Positions 37,123 to 46,621 are shown, numbered from the stretch's first letter. The stretch: DNA of 64,000 bases from Marseilla massiliensis (GCF_016899955.1 NZ_JACJJL010000021.1:1-64000); one strand, 5' to 3'. The notes: generated by a model from the sequence alone, not told the origin. Numbers and translations: made by a program.

Positions 37123-38085
37123 ATGACAGTTGCAGAATTATTAAGCAAAGAAACAGACAAGAAGCACTTCTCCTACGAAGTCCTGCCCCCATTGAAGGGC
37201 ACAGGGACCGACAAGCTCTTTGCCACCATAGGCAAGCTGAAGGAGTTTTGCCCGCTGTTCATCAACATAACAACCCACCATAGCGAGTTTGTTTACAAGC
37301 AACTCGACAACGGACTGCTTGAAAGGCGCCGCATACGCCGGCGCCCGGGCACCATAGCCATTGCGGCGGCAATACAGCAGAAGTTTGGCATACCGGTGAT
37401 GCCACACATCATCTGCAGCGGCGCAACGGTGGAAGACATTGAGTATGAGCTGCTCGACCTGCAGTTTCTGGGCATCACGAGCCTGCTTCTGCTGCGCGGA
37501 GACAAGGCAAAGGAAGACCGGTTTTTCACCCCGACGCCCGGCGGCCACGAGCACACCACCGACCTGATACGCCAGGTCACTCAGTTCAACAAAGGCTTCT
37601 TTGCCGACGGCGAGCCCATAAAAGTGCCCGGAGAGACGTTCGACTTCGGCGTGGCATGCTACCCCGAGAAACACGACGAGGCGCCAAACATGGAGATGGA
37701 CATGGGTTTTCTCAAGATGAAACAGGACATGGGGGCGCAATATGCGGTAACGCAGCTGTTCTACGACAACAAGAAATACTTCGACTTCGTGGCAAAGGCA
37801 CGCGCCATGGGCATAACAATACCTATCATTCCGGGCCTGAAGCCACTGGCAAAGCTGAGCCAGCTGGGCGTGGTACCGAAGACTTTCCACTGCGACATAC
37901 CCCAGGAGCTGGCCTCGGAGGCCATAAAGTGCAAGACCGACGAAGAGGCGCGGCAGCTTGGCATTGAGTGGACCGTGGCGCAATGCCGCGAACTTTACGC
38001 CCACGGAGTGAACAACATACACTTCTACACGGTGTCGGCCGTCGACTCGGTGGCCGAGATAGCACAAAGACTGCTTAGAAGTTGA
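37123..38085 (+). CDS. metF: Methylenetetrahydrofolate reductase
   Basis: A flavoprotein reducing 5,10-methylene-THF to 5-methyl-THF for methionine synthesis. A TIM barrel of 320 residues, the normal bacterial length. HFSYEVLPPLKGTGTDKL near residue 15 corresponds to the catalytic-Glu strand (FEFFPPK in E. coli, here with YEVLPP), and LLLLRGD, DFGVACYPEKHDEAPN and AQYAVTQLFYDNKKYF are conserved. The start at 37123 is preferred over 37096, because the -7 promoter box overlaps the earlier ATG. Confidence 0.93.
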   Translation: MTVAELLSKETDKKHFSYEVLPPLKGTGTDKLFATIGKLKEFCPLFINITTHHSEFVYKQLDNGLLERRRIRRRPGTIAIAAAIQQKFGIPVMPHIICSGATVEDIEYELLDLQFLGITSLLLLRGDKAKEDRFFTPTPGGHEHTTDLIRQVTQFNKGFFADGEPIKVPGETFDFGVACYPEKHDEAPNMEMDMGFLKMKQDMGAQYAVTQLFYDNKKYFDFVAKARAMGITIPIIPGLKPLAKLSQLGVVPKTFHCDIPQELASEAIKCKTDEEARQLGIEWTVAQCRELYAHGVNNIHFYTVSAVDSVAEIAQRLLRS

Positions 38086-38406
38086 AAGATGAAGGATTGA
38101 TAACTAAGAATTGAAAGTTAAGAATCAAAGGGGCGGAAAACTAAGGATTAAGTATCAAGGATTAAGGGGTAAGGGAACAATATTAAAGAAACAAGACAAG
38201 GGGGCGGCCGCCACATGGCCGCCATAGCCGCCGGCAAAGACTGCCACCAGGCAGCCATGGGCCCCGAAGGCCGGTCACGTCAAGTGGCGGAAGGCGGTGG
38301 AAACAGGAGCTAAATGTAAAACGCTAAAAGGCAAAGACGGCCGTACACGCATGGCAGGCGCCACGAAGCGCACGCCGAGATGCGGTAGGCAAACAAACCA
38401 CAAGGT
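38086..38406 (+). repeat. Intergenic region with purine-rich degenerate repeats
   Basis: Between metF and holB, 38090-38190 is a low-complexity purine-rich stretch in which AAGGATTAAG-like words recur (TAAGGATTAAG, AAGGATTAAGG, GAAGGATTG, TTAAGAATC). The rest is GC-rich with CCATGG palindromes. No gene or canonical promoter was recognised; holB starts at the first base after AACCACAAGGT. Confidence 0.4.
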
Positions 38407-39546
38407 ATGAGATTCAGCGAGGTGATAGGCCAGGAAGAGGCCAAGAAGAGACTTAAGGGCATGGTTGCCGACGACCGTCTGCCCCACGCAATGATGCTCT
38501 GCGGCCCCGAGGGCAGCGGAAAGATGGCGCTGGCACTGGCTTTCGCCTCCTACCTGCTGTGCGAACGGCGCAGCGACGCAGACGACTCATGCGGCCAATG
38601 CAGGCAATGCGCCATGCTCAGGAAATGGGCACACCCCGACCTCCACTTCACTTTCCCAACCATAAAGCTTCCGTCGATGAGCCCCGAACACAAGCCCGTG
38701 AGCGACGACTTCGCAGCCCAGTGGCGACAACTGCTGGCATCGGGCCCGTATTTCTCGCTTAACCAATGGATGGAAGCCATAGGCGCCGAAAACCAGCAGG
38801 CCATAATCACGGCCGGCGAGAGCGACGAACTGTCGCGCAAGCTGAGCATAAAGTCGAGCCAGGGCGGCTACAAGGTGTCGCTGATATGGCTGCCGGAGCG
38901 AATGAACGCGGAATGCGCCAACAAGCTCCTGAAGCTCATCGAAGAGCCACCAAGCCAAACTGTGTTCATCATGGTGTGCGAAGAGCCCGACAAGCTGCTC
39001 GACACCATACGCAGCCGAACGCAGCGCATTGACATCAAACGCATTGACGACGCGAGCATCAGGCAGGCGCTCATGGAGCGCCGCGGGCTCGACGCCGACA
39101 CTGCCACACGCATCATGCGCATTGCCAACGGCAGCTGGCTAAAGGCTGTAGGCGCCCTCGATGCCGACAACGAGAACGAACAGTTTCTTATGATGTTCCA
39201 AAAGCTGATGCGACTGGCCTACTCGCGCAAGGTGAAGGAGCTGAAGCAGTGGAGCGAGGCCATGCAGACAATGGGAAGGGAGAAGCAGAAACGGTTTCTT
39301 GCATACTTCCTCAGGCTGGTGCGCGAGAACTTCGCATACAACTTCATGCAGCCGGAACTGAACTACATGACGCAGCAGGAAGAAGACTTCGCGCGCAATT
39401 TCGCACGCTTTGTCAACGAGAAAAACGTGCTGCAGATGAACGAGCTGGGCAACCGCGCCATACGCGACATAAGCCAAAACGCCAACGCCAAGATTGTATT
39501 CTTCGACATGGCGATGCAAATGATAGTGCTGCTGCTGGCCAAGTGA
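38407..39546 (+). CDS. holB: DNA polymerase III subunit delta'
   Basis: Clamp-loader AAA+ subunit that helps place the beta clamp on DNA. At 379 residues it is near the family norm. Visible: VIGQEEAKKRLKGMV at the N-terminus, Walker A GPEGSGKMALA near residue 38, a cysteine set CGQCRQCAM (zinc module), IWLPERMNAECANKLLKLIEEPP (Walker B/SRC region) and IRSRTQRIDIKRI with the SRC-like arginine. It starts the holB-ricT-gldH group on the + strand. Confidence 0.92.
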   Translation: MRFSEVIGQEEAKKRLKGMVADDRLPHAMMLCGPEGSGKMALALAFASYLLCERRSDADDSCGQCRQCAMLRKWAHPDLHFTFPTIKLPSMSPEHKPVSDDFAAQWRQLLASGPYFSLNQWMEAIGAENQQAIITAGESDELSRKLSIKSSQGGYKVSLIWLPERMNAECANKLLKLIEEPPSQTVFIMVCEEPDKLLDTIRSRTQRIDIKRIDDASIRQALMERRGLDADTATRIMRIANGSWLKAVGALDADNENEQFLMMFQKLMRLAYSRKVKELKQWSEAMQTMGREKQKRFLAYFLRLVRENFAYNFMQPELNYMTQQEEDFARNFARFVNEKNVLQMNELGNRAIRDISQNANAKIVFFDMAMQMIVLLLAK

Positions 39547-39607
39547 CGCCCGCACAACGGCGCAACGGCAGCAGAGACGAAACAACGAAACCATCAAATC
39601 ACAATAT

Positions 39608-40978
39608 ATGGACTATAGCAACAAAGAATTCGAAATATGCCACGACTGCGACAGGGGGCTCTGCAAAAGGGCCGTCGGCAGGCAGGACAGGCAACTGAAC
39701 ACTTACGACTGGCTGGCCGATATACCCGGCAACGCCATGAGCACCGACCTTGTGGAGGTGCAGTTTAAGCACACCCGCAAGGGATACTACCACAATGTGA
39801 ACAACCTCGAGCTGAAAAAAGGCGACATCGTGGCCGTGGAAGCCAGCCCGGGCCACGACATCGGGGTGGTGACGCTCACGGGAAGGCTGGTAAAGATGCA
39901 GCTCAAGAAAGCCAACATCAAGTCGCCCGACGACATCAAGCGCATATACAGGATTGCCAGGCCGGTAGACATGGATAAATTCCACGAGGCAAAGTCGCGC
40001 GAGCACGCCACCATGATAGAGAGCCGAGAGATAGCCAAGAGGCTCGGGCTGCAGATGAAGATAGGCGACGTTGAGTACCAAGGCGACTGCAACAAGGCCA
40101 TTTTCTACTACATTGCCGACGAGCGCGTAGACTTCAGGCAACTCATCAAGGTGCTGGCCGAGACGTTTCACGTGCGCATAGAGATGAAGCAGATAGGCGC
40201 AAGGCAGGAAGCCGGGCGCATAGGTGGCACCGGGCCGTGCGGCCGCGAGCTGTGCTGCGCCACATGGATGAAGAACTTCGTGAGCGTGAGCACCAACTCG
40301 GCACGCTTCCAGGACATCTCGCTCAACCCGCAAAAGCTGGCCGGCATGTGCGCAAAACTGAAGTGCTGCCTCAACTACGAGGTAGACAACTACGTGGAAG
40401 CGGGCCGCAAACTGCCAAGCAAGGAGGTGATGCTGCAGACTCAAGACGCCGACTACTACTTCTTCAAGGCCGACATCCTGACCGGAATGGTTACATATTC
40501 GACAGACAAGAACATTGCATCGAACCTCGAGACCATCACTGCCGACAGGGCCAAGGCCATAATAGAGATGAACCGCAACGGCGAAAAACCGCTCTCGCTG
40601 CAGGAAGACGGAAAGATAAAGGAGACAAGGAAGACCGTAGATCTGCTGGCCAACGAGAACATAACGCGCTTCGACAAGAACAAGAAGAAGCGCAAGCAAG
40701 GCAACAAGGGCGCACAGAAGGCCGCTGCAAACGGCGAAAGGCAGCAGGCGCAGGGACCGGCCGCACGCAAGGCCGACAACCGCAAGGACTCGCAAAAGCA
40801 ACCGCGCAACGAACGGCAACAGCCCAAAGCCGAGCGGCAGCAAGACAGGCAACAACAGCAACCGCGCAGCACGCAAGACAAGGAAGGGCAGCAAAAGGGT
40901 GCCGGAAGGCGCCAGCCCAACAGGCAACAGCGCGGCCAGCAACCTTCTAACGGCCAGCAGCAGGATGCCAAGGAATAG
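39608..40978 (+). CDS. ricT: RicT/PSP1-domain protein with long basic low-complexity tail
   Basis: The PSP1 core (about 45-230) is followed by the two conserved cysteine clusters GPCGRELCCATWMKNF and GMCAKLKCCLNYEVDNY, as in RicT (YaaT), a component of the Y-complex carrying [4Fe-4S] clusters in Bacillus. An N-terminal CHDCDRGLC is also present. The last ~100 residues (from about 355) are Lys/Arg/Gln/Asn-rich with no predicted fold, a disordered, perhaps RNA-binding extension. In Bacteroidales this gene regularly sits between holB and gldH, as here. Biochemical role in this phylum is not established. Confidence 0.88.
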   Translation: MDYSNKEFEICHDCDRGLCKRAVGRQDRQLNTYDWLADIPGNAMSTDLVEVQFKHTRKGYYHNVNNLELKKGDIVAVEASPGHDIGVVTLTGRLVKMQLKKANIKSPDDIKRIYRIARPVDMDKFHEAKSREHATMIESREIAKRLGLQMKIGDVEYQGDCNKAIFYYIADERVDFRQLIKVLAETFHVRIEMKQIGARQEAGRIGGTGPCGRELCCATWMKNFVSVSTNSARFQDISLNPQKLAGMCAKLKCCLNYEVDNYVEAGRKLPSKEVMLQTQDADYYFFKADILTGMVTYSTDKNIASNLETITADRAKAIIEMNRNGEKPLSLQEDGKIKETRKTVDLLANENITRFDKNKKKRKQGNKGAQKAAANGERQQAQGPAARKADNRKDSQKQPRNERQQPKAERQQDRQQQQPRSTQDKEGQQKGAGRRQPNRQQRGQQPSNGQQQDAKE

Positions 40979-41432
40979 CGTTTGCAAGGCACTGGCCGCC
41001 ATGGCTGCCGCGCTTGTCGCCCTGTCGGCCTGCGACGAAAACACGGTTTACAACAGCTACAGGCCTGTAGGAGTGTGGGAACGCACCGACACGGTGAAAT
41101 TCGCGGTGCCACAGGCCAAGGCCGAAGGCACCTACACAACCGAAGTGGGACTGCGAATAAACGCGCGATACCCGTTTACTGGCATTTGCATCATTGTCGA
41201 CAGACGCATCATGCCCGGCGACATAAGGCACAGCGACACGCTGAACTGCAAGCTGATAGACAAACGAGGCAATGCCCTCGGCCACGGGCTCAGCAACTAC
41301 CAATACCTGTTTGCCACATCACAGTGCAGGCTGAAAAAGGGCGACTCGCTATTCGTCAATGTGAGGCATCACATGAAACGCGAGACGCTGCCGGGCCTGG
41401 AAGACATCGGCATCAAGGTGACAAGGCGGTGA
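40965..41432 (+). CDS. gldH: Gliding-motility-type lipoprotein GldH
   Basis: A 155-residue lipoprotein. The start at 40965 (MPRNSVCKALAAMAAALVALSACDEN) gives a signal peptide with lipobox LSAC and overlaps the ricT end by 14 bases; a longer frame reading into ricT is rejected. Motifs of the GldH family: VYNSYRPVGVWERTDTVKF, PFTGICIIVDRRI and a C-terminal PGLEDIGIKVTRR. GldH is required for gliding in Flavobacterium, but homologues are kept in non-gliding Bacteroidales, so the role here is probably envelope-related. Confidence 0.85.
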   Translation: MPRNSVCKALAAMAAALVALSACDENTVYNSYRPVGVWERTDTVKFAVPQAKAEGTYTTEVGLRINARYPFTGICIIVDRRIMPGDIRHSDTLNCKLIDKRGNALGHGLSNYQYLFATSQCRLKKGDSLFVNVRHHMKRETLPGLEDIGIKVTRR

Positions 41433-41755
41433 GACGGGCCATGGCTGCCCCCTGCAGCGCCGACAACAAAAAGCAATGGCAAAGGACACGGCCCACGGCC
41501 GGCTTCCTTTGCCATTGTCATTTTTACATCAACAAATCATTACAAGCCACCCGCCTTATGCACACCGGCACCGTAGCGCAAGCCCGGACGGGCCGGAATG
41601 CAGTGCAATACAGGCCGTTCGGCCGGCCCAAACGGGCCATACGGCAACGCAAAACAGGCCCTTGCGCAACCCTCTGTAGGCGAGGGCGTTGCGCAAGGCA
41701 TGGCCGGCAGTAAACCATTTTTACAACCACCGCCCTCAGCCGGCAATGGCGCAGG
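41433..41755. other. Spacer between convergent gldH and rodA
   Basis: No gene is supported in these 323 bases. It contains copy B of the dispersed hairpin repeat (41590-41700), oriented on the minus strand downstream of rodA. Within it CCTTGCGCAAC (41660-41670) pairs with GTTGCGCAAGG (41688-41698), extended by CCTC/GAGG after a 2-base bulge, giving a strong stem that may end transcription from either side. Confidence 0.5.
41590..41700 (-). repeat. Dispersed intergenic hairpin repeat, copy B
   Basis: Read on the minus strand it follows copy A in word order: AAGGGCCTGTTTTGC, then GTATGGCCCGTTTGG, then CCGAACGGCCTGTATTGCA. It begins about 55 bases after the rodA stop codon, so like copy A it lies 3' of a gene and in the same direction. 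The strong stem at 41660-41698 is at its upstream end. Confidence 0.55.
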
Positions 41756-43225
41756 CTACGTGCGCACAAGGTTTCGCCCTGCGTCTATGCGCAGAAAGAT
41801 GAAGAGCAAGAAGGTGAATCCCCACAGCGACGACCCCCCGTAGCTGAAAAACGGCAGCGGTATGCCAATGACAGGAGTAAGGCCGAGCACCATGCCTACG
41901 TTGATGAACACGTGGAAAAGAAATATTGACAGCACCGCATAGCCGTAAATGCGCCCGAAACGGAACGGCTGGCGCTCGGCAAGGTGGATGAGCCGCAATA
42001 TGAGGGCAAGGAAAAGTATCAGCACTCCGGCCGACCCGAGAAAGCCCTCTTCCTCGCCCACGGTGCAGAAAATGAAGTCGGTGTCTTGCTCCGGCACGAA
42101 TTTCAGCTTTGTCTGCGTGCCGTTGAGGAAGCCCTTGCCTTCGAGGCCGCCCGACCCGATGGCTATCTCGCTCTGGTGGACATTGTAGCCTGCCCCCGAC
42201 AAATCTTCGTCGAGGCCAAGCAACACGTTGATGCGCACGCGCTGGTGGGGCTCGAGCACATTGTTGAGCACATAGTCGGCAGAATAGAAAAAAGCCATCG
42301 AGCCTATGGCAAACGCCGTGATGAGCCAGAAGTTGCGCATGCGGGTGCCGAGCGCCACCACCACAAGCCAGCCCACCATGAGCACCGACACGCCCAGCTG
42401 AACCCACACAACGTCGAACGGTATGACGAAGACCGAGAACAGCAGGGCCACCAGCGTGATGCCAACGCTATAGGCCAGCATGGCCCAGGCCATGCCGCGC
42501 AATGGTGTGTAGGCACGCACCATTCCCGCGGTGAATATGTGGACGAGCAGCAAGACCACAAACTTGCCCACCGACGTGGGCGTGTCGAGCAGCAGAACCT
42601 GCTCGAACCGTATGCCCACAACAAAATAAACCACTGCGGCCACGCCCGTGAACAGCACGCAACCGGGCATGCCCTCGCGGTAGAACACGAGGAAAAAAGC
42701 CAGGTAAACGAGCGCCGAGCCCGTCTCGCGTTGCAGGATGATGAAGAGCATGGGGGTGAGTATGATGGCCAGGGTGGCCACGAAATGCTTCCAACGGTGT
42801 ATGTTGTAGCCGTAGGTGCTCATGAACTTGGCCAGAGCCAGGGCCGTGGCAAACTTGGCAAACTCGGCGGGCTGCAACCGCAGCGGGCCGAGCACAAGCC
42901 ACGAACGCGACCCCTTTATCTGGTGGGGATTGAATATGGTGGCGAAAAGGAGCAGCAAGAGGGCCCCGAAGATGACGTAGGCAAAGGTGTCGTAAAACCT
43001 GTCGTCGAGCATCAGCAGCACAAAGCCAAGGCACACCGACGTGCCTATCCACACTATCTGCATGCCCGACCGCGTGTCGAGGCTGAATATGTCGGTGTCA
43101 CCATACGTATAGCTCGCGCCGCAAACGCTGAGCCACCCGAAAGTGAGCAGCGCGAGGTATATGCCTATTGTCCACCAGTCGAGCGAGCGCAAAACGCCCG
43201 GTTGCTTATCTGTTCCTTGAGTCAT
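41756..43225 (-). CDS. rodA: Rod-shape-determining protein RodA
   Basis: A SEDS-family peptidoglycan glycosyltransferase working with PBP2 in cell elongation. A 489-residue polytopic inner-membrane protein, longer than E. coli RodA (370) because of an extended insert of about 100 residues in the second half (NNVLEPHQRVRINVLLGLDE region). Typical motifs are GSRSWLVLGPLRLQPAEFAKFATAL, VLLQRETGSALVYLAFFLV-like sequence, and GLTPVIGIPLPFFSYGGSSLW near the end. Its start overlaps the mrdA 3' end by 20 bases, consistent with co-translation. Confidence 0.93.
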   Translation of the reverse strand: MTQGTDKQPGVLRSLDWWTIGIYLALLTFGWLSVCGASYTYGDTDIFSLDTRSGMQIVWIGTSVCLGFVLLMLDDRFYDTFAYVIFGALLLLLFATIFNPHQIKGSRSWLVLGPLRLQPAEFAKFATALALAKFMSTYGYNIHRWKHFVATLAIILTPMLFIILQRETGSALVYLAFFLVFYREGMPGCVLFTGVAAVVYFVVGIRFEQVLLLDTPTSVGKFVVLLLVHIFTAGMVRAYTPLRGMAWAMLAYSVGITLVALLFSVFVIPFDVVWVQLGVSVLMVGWLVVVALGTRMRNFWLITAFAIGSMAFFYSADYVLNNVLEPHQRVRINVLLGLDEDLSGAGYNVHQSEIAIGSGGLEGKGFLNGTQTKLKFVPEQDTDFIFCTVGEEEGFLGSAGVLILFLALILRLIHLAERQPFRFGRIYGYAVLSIFLFHVFINVGMVLGLTPVIGIPLPFFSYGGSSLWGFTFLLFIFLRIDAGRNLVRT

Positions 43226-45056
43226 ACGCTATACGTCTGTGCTGAAATTCATCAGCTTTCTTTTCCGATTCGGGCGAAAGGTGCCCGTTGATGTACTTCT
43301 CCATCATGAGCGAGCCAATGGGAACGCCGTAGTCGGCACCCCAACCGCCGTTCTCAACATAAACGGCAATGGCTATCTTGGGATTGTCCATGGGGGCGAA
43401 GCCCATGAACACCGAGTGGTCGTGGCCGCGGTTCTGGGCCGTTCCGGTCTTTCCGCATGCCTCGTATTCGGGCCGGTTGGCAGCCCGGCATGTGCCGCGA
43501 ATCACCGAACTGCGCATGCCCTGCACCACCGTCTCGTATGCCGAGCGGCTGGCCATGGAGTAATGGCGGCGGGTGAAGGCGGTGTCGAGCGGCTCGCCCT
43601 GCACCTTGCGCACAACGTGGGGCACGTAATAATAACCACGGTTGGCAATGGTGGCACCCAGGTTGGCTATCTGCAGCGGCGTGAGCGTCACCTCGCCCTG
43701 CCCTATCGAGATGCTTATCACTGTGAGCCCGTTCCACGAACCGTTGTATGCCTTGTCGTAAAACTCGGCATTCGGTATAAGCCCGCGCTTCTCGCCGGGC
43801 AGGTCGATGCCCAGCCTGTAGCCGAATCCCATGCTCACCATGTAGTCGCGCCACGTGTTCATGGCCTGCTGCACGTCGTGATACTTGCTCCGATTGCCTA
43901 TCATGTAGTACAGCCCCCAGCAGAAATAGGCGTTACACGAGGTGCTGATGGCATCAACAAGGGCCAGCGGCGACTTGTGGCCGTGGCAGCCCACGTGCAG
44001 TCCGCGGTAGTAGAAGCCGTGGTGGCAGGGGAACATCGTGCCCGGAGAGATGATGCCCTCGCTCAGGAAAGTGAGGGCCTGGGTGGTCTTGAACGTCGAC
44101 CCCGGCGGATAAAGGCCCATGATGCTGCGGTTGAGCAGCGGCTTCCATGGGTTGACGGCCAGCCGTGAGTGATTCTTGCTGCGGTTGCGCCCCGACATTA
44201 CCCGCGGGTCGTAAGTAGGCGAGGACACCATGCACAGCACTTCGCCCGTCGACGGTTCGATGGCCACTATGCTGCCTATCTTGCCCTCAAGCAGGCGCTC
44301 GCCCAAAGCCTGGAGCTCGAGGTCGATGCTCAGGGTGAGGTTCTTGCCCGGCACGGGAGAGCGGTCGAAGCGCCCGTTCTGATAGCGCCCCTGTATCTGT
44401 CCGTGGGCGTCGCGCAGCAGAATCTGCACGCCCTTCTCTCCGCGCAGCTGCTTCTCATACCTGCGCTCTACGCCGAGCTTGCCTATGTAGTCGCCCGGCT
44501 GGTAGTAGTCGTCGTTCTCTATGTCCGACGGCGACACCTCGGCCACGTCGCCGATGACGTGGGCCGCATACGGGTACTCATACTGGCGGACACTGCGTTT
44601 CTGTATGTAAAAGCCCGGAAACCTGAATATCTTCTCCCTGAACTGGCTGAACTCCTTGTCGGGTATCTGCCCCATGAAGAGCTGTTGGGTGAAACGCGAG
44701 TAGCCGGGATTCTTCGACCTGTCCTTGATGGCGTCCATGCGGGCCACAAACTCTTCCTTGGTCATTCCCACCGTGCGGCAAAACTCCATGGTGTCGAGCC
44801 GCCCCCGGGCCTCGTTCATCACCACAAGTATGTCGTAGGCCGGCTGGTTGTAAACCATCAGGCGGCCCTTGCGGTCGGTTATTATGCCCCGCGACGGATA
44901 GTCGATGCGCTTGAGGAATGCGTTTGAATCGGCATTCTTCTTGTAGTCATCGCTCATTATCTGCAGCGTGAAGAGGCGTATGATGTAGATGACAACGATA
45001 AATGTCGCCACGCCGCCGATGACGTATCGCCTGTTGCTGAGCTCGTAGTCTTTCAC
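43206..45056 (-). CDS. mrdA: Penicillin-binding protein 2 (elongation transpeptidase)
   Basis: A class B PBP of 616 residues with one N-terminal membrane anchor (VIGGVATFIVVIYIIRLF). A pedestal domain (about 50-240) precedes the transpeptidase domain. The active-site motifs are SxxK in PPGSTFKTTQAL, SxN in STSCNAYF and KTG in CGKTGTAQNRGHD. It crosslinks peptidoglycan together with RodA under MreBCD control. The gene overlaps both mreD (4 bases) and rodA (20 bases). Confidence 0.95.
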   Translation of the reverse strand: MKDYELSNRRYVIGGVATFIVVIYIIRLFTLQIMSDDYKKNADSNAFLKRIDYPSRGIITDRKGRLMVYNQPAYDILVVMNEARGRLDTMEFCRTVGMTKEEFVARMDAIKDRSKNPGYSRFTQQLFMGQIPDKEFSQFREKIFRFPGFYIQKRSVRQYEYPYAAHVIGDVAEVSPSDIENDDYYQPGDYIGKLGVERRYEKQLRGEKGVQILLRDAHGQIQGRYQNGRFDRSPVPGKNLTLSIDLELQALGERLLEGKIGSIVAIEPSTGEVLCMVSSPTYDPRVMSGRNRSKNHSRLAVNPWKPLLNRSIMGLYPPGSTFKTTQALTFLSEGIISPGTMFPCHHGFYYRGLHVGCHGHKSPLALVDAISTSCNAYFCWGLYYMIGNRSKYHDVQQAMNTWRDYMVSMGFGYRLGIDLPGEKRGLIPNAEFYDKAYNGSWNGLTVISISIGQGEVTLTPLQIANLGATIANRGYYYVPHVVRKVQGEPLDTAFTRRHYSMASRSAYETVVQGMRSSVIRGTCRAANRPEYEACGKTGTAQNRGHDHSVFMGFAPMDNPKIAIAVYVENGGWGADYGVPIGSLMMEKYINGHLSPESEKKADEFQHRRIAYDSRNR

Positions 45057-45553
45057 CGCTTCCTAACGCTCTCTAATGTCAACACAAGCAAAACGGTAAG
45101 CAGAGTGCTGCCCCCAACACACTCGAGCCACCAAAGCCAGTGGAAGAAACTGAACATCTCGAGCGCGAAAAAGACAACACAATAAAGCAGTACGAGCACA
45201 AACACGTAGAACGAATACTTCATCAGTCCAAGCGACTGCACCGACGGGCGTATGCTCTCGGGCTCGTCGCGCTGCACGAACAGGGCGAAGAAATAAGGCT
45301 GGATGGCCCCGATGAGCGTCAGCGAGGCCGAAGCCACACCCGGGGTATTCGAGAATGTGTCGATGGCCAGGCCCAGGGCGAAGCTCCACAGCAACACCGC
45401 CCACTTCGGATAGCCCATGGGGAAAGACAGCACCATGTAGACATAAAGCAGAGGGGTGGCAAAGCCAAACAGGTGGATGTGGTTCAACACCAGTGCCTGG
45501 GCCACGCAAAAGACGCACAAAAGCAGCAATCGCCTCAGTATATCTATAGCCAT
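45053..45553 (-). CDS. mreD: Rod-shape-determining protein MreD
   Basis: A 166-residue inner-membrane protein with five hydrophobic segments. MreD sequences are weakly conserved, so the call depends on size, topology (VLNHIHLFGFATPLLYVYMV, FPMGYPKWAVLLWSFALGL) and the mreC-mreD-mrdA order. It links MreC with the PBP2-RodA pair. Start lies 26 bases after the mreC stop and its 3' end overlaps mrdA by 4 bases. Confidence 0.88.
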   Translation of the reverse strand: MAIDILRRLLLLCVFCVAQALVLNHIHLFGFATPLLYVYMVLSFPMGYPKWAVLLWSFALGLAIDTFSNTPGVASASLTLIGAIQPYFFALFVQRDEPESIRPSVQSLGLMKYSFYVFVLVLLYCVVFFALEMFSFFHWLWWLECVGGSTLLTVLLVLTLESVRKR

Positions 45554-45579
45554 TTTACATTTGACATTAGGGAAACAAA

Positions 45580-46446
45580 CTAATCATCGGCACCTATGCG
45601 CAGTGAGTCGCGTGCCGCGTCGAGCAGCTTGACGCGCTCGGCCACGGTGCTGTCGGTAATGACCAGCACGTCGCGCAGGTTGCTGAAGTCGGTTGTAAGC
45701 TGCACCTTGAGCCTGTATGAAAGGCCGTCGCGCGAGTTGTACACCTGCAGTATCTTGCCCACGAGTACGCCGGGAGGGAATATCGACGAGTATCCGCTCG
45801 TCTCGACCCAGTCGCCACGGCGGAAGCGGGCGTGCCTGGGAATGTCTTCAACGTATGCCACAGTAGGGTCGCCGCCATACCACGCAAGGTAGCCCACGTA
45901 GCCGCGGCGGCGTATGGTGCAGCTTATGCGCGACTTGAGGTTGAGCACCGGCATGACCACAGAGTAATGGTCGGCCACGAGGTAGACTATGCCCACTACG
46001 CCGTTGCCGCAGGCCACGCCCATGTCGGGCTTCACTCCGTCGAGCCGCCCGCGGTTGATGGTCATGAGGTTGTAGGGCTTGTCGAGCGAATTGTCGACCA
46101 CCTTGGCCGGCAACAGCTGATACTGCGACAGCAACTGGCGCTCGCTGCGCTCGAGGAAAGACGTGTCGCGGGTGAGCTCGCCGTACAGCCTCGACAGCTG
46201 GTTGACCTGCCGCTCGAGATAGAAATTGCGCAATGCTAGCTCTTCGTTGACGCGGGTCAGCGAGAAGAACGACTCAACCGCCGAGTTCCACTCATACACC
46301 TTGCCTGCCACGGCGTTGGCCGTGGAAAACCATACGCTGCCCTGATAGGTGTTGTAACGGAACAGAAGCACCGCGCTGACCACCTCAAGCAGTACGAAGA
46401 TTATCCAATGATTGTATTTTGCAAGGAACTCTAAGAGGTTTCGCAT
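45580..46446 (-). CDS. mreC: Rod-shape-determining protein MreC
   Basis: A bitopic membrane protein of 288 residues when started at 46446 (MRNLLEFLAKYNHWIIFVLLE); an in-frame ATG at 46473 is less likely. One TM near the N-terminus, a coiled-coil (about 60-100, RVNEELALRNFYLERQVNQL) and the beta-rich periplasmic domain with GVACGNGVVGIVYLVADHYSVV and GDWVETSGYSSIFPPGVLVGKI follow. It scaffolds PBP2 activation. A 175-base gap separates it from mreB. Confidence 0.93.
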   Translation of the reverse strand: MRNLLEFLAKYNHWIIFVLLEVVSAVLLFRYNTYQGSVWFSTANAVAGKVYEWNSAVESFFSLTRVNEELALRNFYLERQVNQLSRLYGELTRDTSFLERSERQLLSQYQLLPAKVVDNSLDKPYNLMTINRGRLDGVKPDMGVACGNGVVGIVYLVADHYSVVMPVLNLKSRISCTIRRRGYVGYLAWYGGDPTVAYVEDIPRHARFRRGDWVETSGYSSIFPPGVLVGKILQVYNSRDGLSYRLKVQLTTDFSNLRDVLVITDSTVAERVKLLDAARDSLRIGADD

Positions 46447-46621
46447 AACAGATGTTTTAACCCTGCGCCCCACAACCCACAGCCCACAACCGGCTGCACT
46501 GCCGACGCCTTACGGCATGGCAACAGAGCCACGCCGCAAGGCGCCGCCGCTGCCATGGCCGGCACGAGCCGTCCGCGGAGCAGCCGATAATGGATTGACG
46601 GTCACGGGTTGCGCAATGACC

